11,464 bases of DNA from Actinidia chinensis. Lineage: Eukaryota > Streptophyta > Magnoliopsida > Ericales > Actinidiaceae. The notes beneath the pieces are model-generated. The model saw only the letters and a list, made by a program, of their open reading frames with translations, made no database searches and had not been told where the DNA came from. The DNA lies in the NCBI GenBank assembly GCA_009663005.1, contig VIGQ01001713.1, forward strand, positions 45,001 through 56,464, written 5' to 3'. Position numbers and translations under genes: made by a program. This document shows, piece after piece, positions 7,966 to 11,464 of this stretch (positions are counted from its first letter, which is position 1; every line of letters starts with the position of its first letter).

Positions 7966-8810
7966 ATTGTTCTTTTTCAATTTTTTTATTAAGTTTTTTT
8001 ATCTAATTTATTTCTCTTTTTTATAGATTTTATTTTTCTTTTGGGATAAAAAATTTTTTTATTCTATTTTTGTTTGTTTTTTATAGCTTTTTTTATTAAT
8101 CTATTTTATTGTTATTTAGTTTTGGTTCTTTTTTATTAAAAATTAGTTATTACCTAATAAACAAAACTAACTAAATAAAAAAATGTTTTGTTTATTATTA
8201 TTTTTTATTATTTTTTATTATTTTTTTATATATATGTTTTTTTATTTTAATTCAATCTTTTATACTTTTTTTAATTTTATAATAATGACTCCCAAAAAGT
8301 AATTTTAAAAAATAAAAATAAACTTAAATAAATAAACACACCTAAATAAAAAATAAAAAAAAAGAAAGAAAGAGACAGCAAAAATTGTTAGGCTGTGTTT
8401 CTTTCATTCATTTTTTTCTATTTTTTATTTGTTTTGTTTATTTTATTTTATGTTTTTTTTAATTTTTTAAAATTAATTTTGGGGAGTCAGATTATAAAAA
8501 TCAAAAAAATTATATAATATTAATCAAAATAAAAAAAACATAATATAAAAATACCAAAAATTAAACAAAAAAATTAATAAAATAATAATAAACAAAAAAA
8601 CTATTTTTTATTTAGTTAGTTTGTTATTATGTAATAACTAATTTTTAATTTAAAAAAGAATCAACTAAATAAAAATAAAATATATTTATAAAAAAAGTAA
8701 ACAAAACAAAAAATATATAAAAAAATTATTTATCCCAAAGAAAAATAAAACCTATAAAAAAGAGCAATAAATTAGATTAAAAACTTAATACAAAATTGAA
8801 AAAACAATTG

Positions 8811-8850
8811 GGGGGTGGGGGGGGATGGGGGGCTGAGTGGGGGGGGGGGG
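8811..8850 (+). repeat. Poly-G tract in right foldback arm
   Basis: Counterpart of the poly-C tract at 7905-7965, with G runs of up to about 12. It is shorter than its partner, showing that the two tracts have changed length independently since the element formed. Confidence 0.85.
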
Positions 8851-8977
8851 CATTGTATTTTTGGCTGCAAATAAGGGAGACAAGTCTGATAGGGGAGGTC
8901 AGTGTCATTTTTCAAGTAACAGTGGAGGTTCCTGTCCTTATACTAAACCTCAGGAGGAGGTCAGTGATATTTAACCC

Positions 8978-8986
8978 TAAAATCTA
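8978..8986 (+). repeat. 9-bp target-site duplication, right copy
   Basis: TAAAATCTA directly follows the right tip ...TTAACCC of the foldback element and is identical to 7766-7774. Confidence 0.85.
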
Positions 8987-9056
8987 TCATTTCATCTACT
9001 CGCTGACCTGACTCCCACTCAATAAATTTTAATCCATTTCATCTACTCGTGACCTG
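8987..9056 (+). repeat. Tandem duplication of ~45 bp split by the foldback element
   Basis: If the element and one target copy are removed, 7755-7774 joins 8987-9010 to give ACTCCCACTCA-TAAAATCTA, then TCATTTCATCTACTCG and CTGACCTG. The next 46 bp (9011-9056) repeat the same order with small changes: ACTCCCACTCA, then AATTTTAATC, then CATTTCATCTACTCG and TGACCTG. The second unit is the uninterrupted copy, so the insertion hit the first unit. Confidence 0.8.
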
Positions 9057-9604
9057 GCTCACAAGACAGAAACAAAATCTGCCACGTTTTTCAACTAACA
9101 CAGAGAGACGCTTCATCGGAATTTTTCTCTCTACAAACTTGAGTTGAACATTTTTCCAACTAATCGAGCTTTACAGATTCCAATTTTTTGAACAACTGAA
9201 ATTCACGGATATCCTAGTACTTGTTAATAAACTTAATTAAATTATAAACACATAAAATATCTAAACTAATCATGTCAATAAATGTAACGTATATGATCCA
9301 ATCCGATTAGCCTAAGAAACAGACGAACGAGAGTAACCGCAATACCTACTCAAGCAAGGTAAGTAACCTTATCTCTAAAATAGAGTAATCTTTTTGATCC
9401 TACGATATATGCATGAAATTATGTATGTTGTGCAAACCAAATTCATGGCATAATAATAATATTTAAAAAAAATTGTATGTCTATATACCATATATTTTTC
9501 TACATTACGAGAACGTACTCGGCCGTCTACCCAGACTCAGGGTGTGTGAAAGTATATTAGCAAACACCCGACTAAGAACGAAGGTCATAGTGCATAGATA
9601 TATT
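9057..9604. other. Intergenic sequence without recognisable gene
   Basis: This is moderately AT-rich, apparently non-repetitive sequence. I see no supported open frame, RNA gene or transposon end. Short frames near 9473-9691 show no family signature. Confidence 0.5.
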
Positions 9605-10146
9605 TCAAGAATTATTTTGACCTCCCATAGTTTGCATTTAATAGAGATTTTTCCCCCAACACTCATCTCCCCGTATAATTGGTGCTCCTAGTTGGGTGAT
9701 AACATTAACTTATACCTTATGTTTTAGCTTAAATAACTTGGTTCTCCTTTTGCAAAAAAAAACAAACAACTTCCCTCTCCACACACACACTACAGAAAAA
9801 AACAGTTCTCCCTTTTTTTCTCTCACAAAAATAAAATCAGATTTTTATTTTTTTCAATTTGGATTTAATTTTTTTAAAATTACACAAAAAAACACTTCAA
9901 ATTGTGTTAATTTTCAAAATCACCCAAGCAAGCTAAGAAAAGCTTCAATTGAGTTTTTTTCCCCACAAGTCCCAAAAGAAAGTTTCAAATTTGAGGTTTG
10001 ATTTACCCTAGATCATCACCACCAAAGAATGGCTCAATCTAGGTTTTAGGGAGGGGGGTTGAGTTGGAGATGGTTTTTGAAATTGTTAACATCTTAACAC
10101 ATACATAACATGAGAGTAGATGGAGAGATGGGGGTTGTGGTAATGG

Positions 10147-10580
10147 TAAGGGCTGTCCAAAACTCTACCCGATCCGACAGCCAATACCCGACCCCGACTG
10201 AAAAAAAACCCGACCCGACCCGACAAACAGTGTCGGGTCGGGTTCGGGTGGCATTGCCAATTTTTTTTAATTTTCGGGTCGAGTTCGGTGATTGATATAA
10301 AGGAGTCGGGGTGACCCACCCGACCCGCCACAAAAAATTTCATGTACTCTTTCATTTTTTTTAAATTTATGTACAGCTTTTCGATATTTTTTTTCTATTA
10401 TTTTTGCTGAAAATGGACATCATTGTCTCCTATATATTTTTACTTTTTCTTCTTCAACCCGACCCCACCACCGACCGACCGACTAGATAGTCGTCGGGTT
10501 CGGGTGAGTATTTTTCCAACCCGACTTTTATCGGGGTCGGATAGAACCCGACCCCCGACCCCGATCGATGGACAGCCCTA
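10147..10580. mobile_element. hAT-like MITE, about 434 bp
   Basis: The ends are TA(A)GGGCTGTCC on the left and GGACAGCCCTA on the right. They are perfect inverted repeats apart from one extra A on the left. The flanks GGTAATGG (10139-10146) and GGTAATGT (10581-10588) form an 8-bp target duplication with one mismatch, the length typical of hAT transposons. The subterminal regions are full of CCCGAC/GTCGGG repeats in both orientations, a common feature of hAT elements whose transposase binds subterminal motifs. There is no transposase gene. Open frames on both strands (10086-10355) simply read through these repeats and are not real proteins. Confidence 0.75.
10209..10248 (+). repeat. CCCGAC/GTCGGG hairpin inside the hAT MITE
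   Basis: Three tandem CCCGAC units (10209-10224) face GTCGGGTCGGGTTCGGG (10232-10248) across a 7-base loop, giving a strong GC stem. Further CCCGAC and TCGGG copies lie at 10457-10562. Confidence 0.8.
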
Positions 10581-10589
10581 GGTAATGTG

Positions 10590-10815
10590 GTAAGGTATGG
10601 TTGTATATTGTTTGGGAGATTGTTTTTGGTGATGGTTTATGAAGCGGGTGGGTGGCTGGGTGGGCGGGTTGTGATAATGGTGTGGAAGGGGTTTGTGGGT
10701 TTCTATAGGGGTTGGAGGTTGGTAATGAAGAATGGGAGGAGAGGGATGTGAGATTGGTGGGCTGGTGGATGCAAATTTAAGGGGGAGAAGAGGGGGCGGG
10801 GAGGGGGTTTAAATT
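10590..10815 (+). other. Strand-skewed G-rich segment
   Basis: The plus strand is rich in G and T with very few C, and has many GGG runs, including GGGTGGGTGGCTGGGTGGGC near 10646. No frame looks coding. The skew could favour quadruplexes or R-loops. It lies in the right half of the probable family copy 4 and does not match the left half in inverted orientation. Confidence 0.6.
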
Positions 10816-10886
10816 GGGTTATAACAAAATTTTTGTTTGCTTTACATCATCTAAATAGGGGTAGTTATAAATATAAATTTAAACCT

Positions 10887-10953
10887 CAAGGGAGGTTAGT
10901 GTAATTTTATAAGGTGAGGGGGAAATTTGTTTATACATAACCTCAGGGGAGGT
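10887..10953 (-). repeat. Phased CTCCC motifs in right terminus of family copy 4
   Basis: Minus-strand ACCTCCCTTG (10896-10887), CCCCCTCACC (10921-10912) and ACCTCCCCTG (10953-10944) are spaced about 25-32 bp. The outer two are 57 bp apart, close to twice the 29-30 bp phase seen in copies 1 and 3. Confidence 0.6.
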
Positions 10954-10969
10954 CGTTGTAATTTGCCCC

Positions 10970-11225
10970 AAACGGCAAATAGGGAATTTGATCAGACAGC
11001 AGCATCCAACCATGGATTTCAATTTAAAGCTGGTAGATTCCTTTAGTCCTCGCACAAACAAATTTACAAACTCCTTTTGAGAACTAGTCTCAAATATTTT
11101 ACTCAAATTAGGTACATAGAATGAAGAAAAAAATGGTTTGTAAATTAGGGGAGCGAGACCACAATCTCAAAATGACGGGTTTTCAACAGAAATAACCACC
11201 AACAAACTACATCATCAGAATCCTA
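10970..11225. other. Sequence between the MULE-like end and the H+-ATPase fragment
   Basis: No recognisable gene. A minus-strand open frame (10879-11106) begins inside the transposon end and has no family signature. If the pseudogene retains introns, this stretch could include its next intron, because the H+-ATPase homology stops at a GT donor-like site (11225-11224). Confidence 0.35.
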
Positions 11226-11464
11226 CGTGTAATTTTTCATTCTTTGGAAGATTGCCCGACTGTTAGTACAACACTGATGATAACACTAAGGCCCGGTTCT
11301 GTCATCAACTATGTCAAGAAGCACCAACAAGCAGTATCAGTATGCATCAGAAACAACTATGCCGATGTCAGCCTTTTAAGAATGAGCATCGTTAACTCCA
11401 TCAACATCATTCCACATAAAATTTTCTAGCTTGTAGATGTTTTATCAATCTCAATATCCTCATA
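11226..11464 (-). pseudogene. Plasma-membrane H+-ATPase (P3A P-type) fragment, decayed
   Basis: Read on the minus strand, this encodes pieces of the region around the P-domain hinge and the following segment of plant plasma-membrane H+-ATPases, the proton pumps that energise the membrane. CGM followed by DGVNDA (11402-11385) is the conserved TGDGVNDA hinge. KADIGI and a DIV..EPGLSVII block follow. The fragment ends with an intact SRAIFQRMKNYT (11261-11226). The copy is broken: the TG of TGDGVNDA is lost in a frameshift, a TAA falls in the ALKK segment, a TGA lies in the TDAARSAS segment, and at least two opposing one-base shifts flank EPGLSVII. Homology stops exactly at AC|GTAGGA, a possible exon-intron boundary, suggesting an unprocessed duplicate rather than a retrocopy. 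It runs off the right edge, so its upstream extent is unknown. Confidence 0.85.

Larger units (their letters stand above)
7775..8977. mobile_element. Foldback MULE-like element (family copy 3), 1203 bp
   Basis: The left end reads GGGTAATCTCACTGACCTCC and the right end, inverted, GGGTTAAATATCACTGACCT. The whole element is an inverted repeat: the left arm (7775 to about 8380) and the right arm (about 8390 to 8977) match end to end. Paired landmarks include the poly-C block 7905-7965 against the poly-G block 8811-8850, TTTATAG.TTTTATTTTTCTTT, AAAAATTAGTTATTAC and AAAGAAACA near the centre, with only a ~10-bp loop around 8385. A perfect 9-bp target duplication flanks it. Nine-base duplications and long inverted repeats point to Mutator-like elements. 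There is no transposase, so it moves, if at all, only in trans. A transcript across it would form a ~590-bp hairpin, a likely small-RNA source. Short open frames inside are artefacts of low complexity. Confidence 0.85.
9605..10969. mobile_element. Probable MULE-like element (family copy 4), interrupted by a hAT MITE
   Basis: The right end is clear. Inverted from 10969 it reads GGGGCAAATTACAACGACCT, then CCCCTGAGG, with two further phased motifs. The left end is weaker: ATTATTTTGACCTCCCATAG at 9611, followed by TTTGCATTTAATAGAGATTTTTCCCCC, which aligns with the inverted right end (ATTACAACGACCTCCC..AAATTTCCCCC). A second aligned block is ATAACATTAACTTATACCTT near 9700. The interior is not a simple palindrome. 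The left part resembles a plant 5' UTR and the right part is strongly G-rich, so it may carry captured host sequence. The hAT-like insert at 10147-10580 is younger. No target duplication was found. Confidence 0.5.

Noticed and set aside
7832..8026. Proline-rich open frame
   Set aside because: It is a translation of the poly-C tract inside the foldback arm.
7775..8977. CRISPR-like or satellite array
   Set aside because: The repeated motifs are inverted-terminal subrepeats of a transposon, not regularly spaced spacers over a long array.
8796..9011. Glycine-rich open frame
   Set aside because: It is a translation of the poly-G tract and right terminus of the foldback element.
10086..10355. Open frames of 61-89 codons on both strands
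   Set aside because: They lie largely in the CCCGAC/GTCGGG repeats of the hAT-like MITE, and all three frames are open because the repeat lacks stops. No protein signature.
11244..11429. 61-codon plus-strand frame
   Set aside because: It is the antisense of the H+-ATPase pseudogene, which explains the sequence better on the minus strand.

Overview
The window looks like nuclear DNA of an angiosperm, probably a dicot. It is mostly AT-rich, with long A/T runs, transposon relics and one plant-type CpG-rich promoter-like island. It also holds a decayed fragment of a plant-type plasma-membrane H+-ATPase gene. There are no bacterial operons, RBS-led genes, rRNA, CRISPR or phage features. No intact protein-coding gene can be called with confidence.

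Layout. 1-2440: low-copy-looking sequence with several short open frames and splice-like sites on both strands, possibly introns and exons of an unidentified gene. 2440-3130: a repeat-derived block with a GC hairpin, about 2.7 copies of a 121-bp minisatellite and a tRNA B-box-like palindrome. 3130-4280: AT-rich, intron-like on the minus strand, with an old ~213-bp tandem duplication. 4280-5010: a CpG-rich, promoter-like island with two E2F-type sites, two MSA/MYB3R-like AACGG repeats, a telo-box, a TCP-type site and a CT microsatellite. It most likely drives a minus-strand transcript with a leader exon ending near 4281. 5010-11225: almost entirely intergenic DNA and non-autonomous DNA transposons. 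11226-11464: the H+-ATPase pseudogene, minus strand, running off the right edge.

The main story is the transposons. At least three, probably four, elements of one Mutator-like (MULE) foldback family are present. Their ends read GGGTAA...CACTGACCTCCCCTGAGG. The best copy (7775-8977) is an almost complete 1.2-kb inverted repeat flanked by a perfect 9-bp target duplication. It sits inside one unit of a ~45-bp tandem duplication whose second, empty unit survives just downstream. Older relatives lie at about 5980-6657, ending at 7670, and at about 9605-10969. The last is itself interrupted by a hAT-like MITE (10147-10580). In several ends a CTCCC-type motif recurs three times with ~29-30 bp phasing, which could be a transposase-binding array.

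I do not see evidence of a new multi-gene system. The points most worth following are the foldback family with its phased motifs and the cell-cycle-type promoter. Motif matches and alignments were done by eye; no homology search was run.
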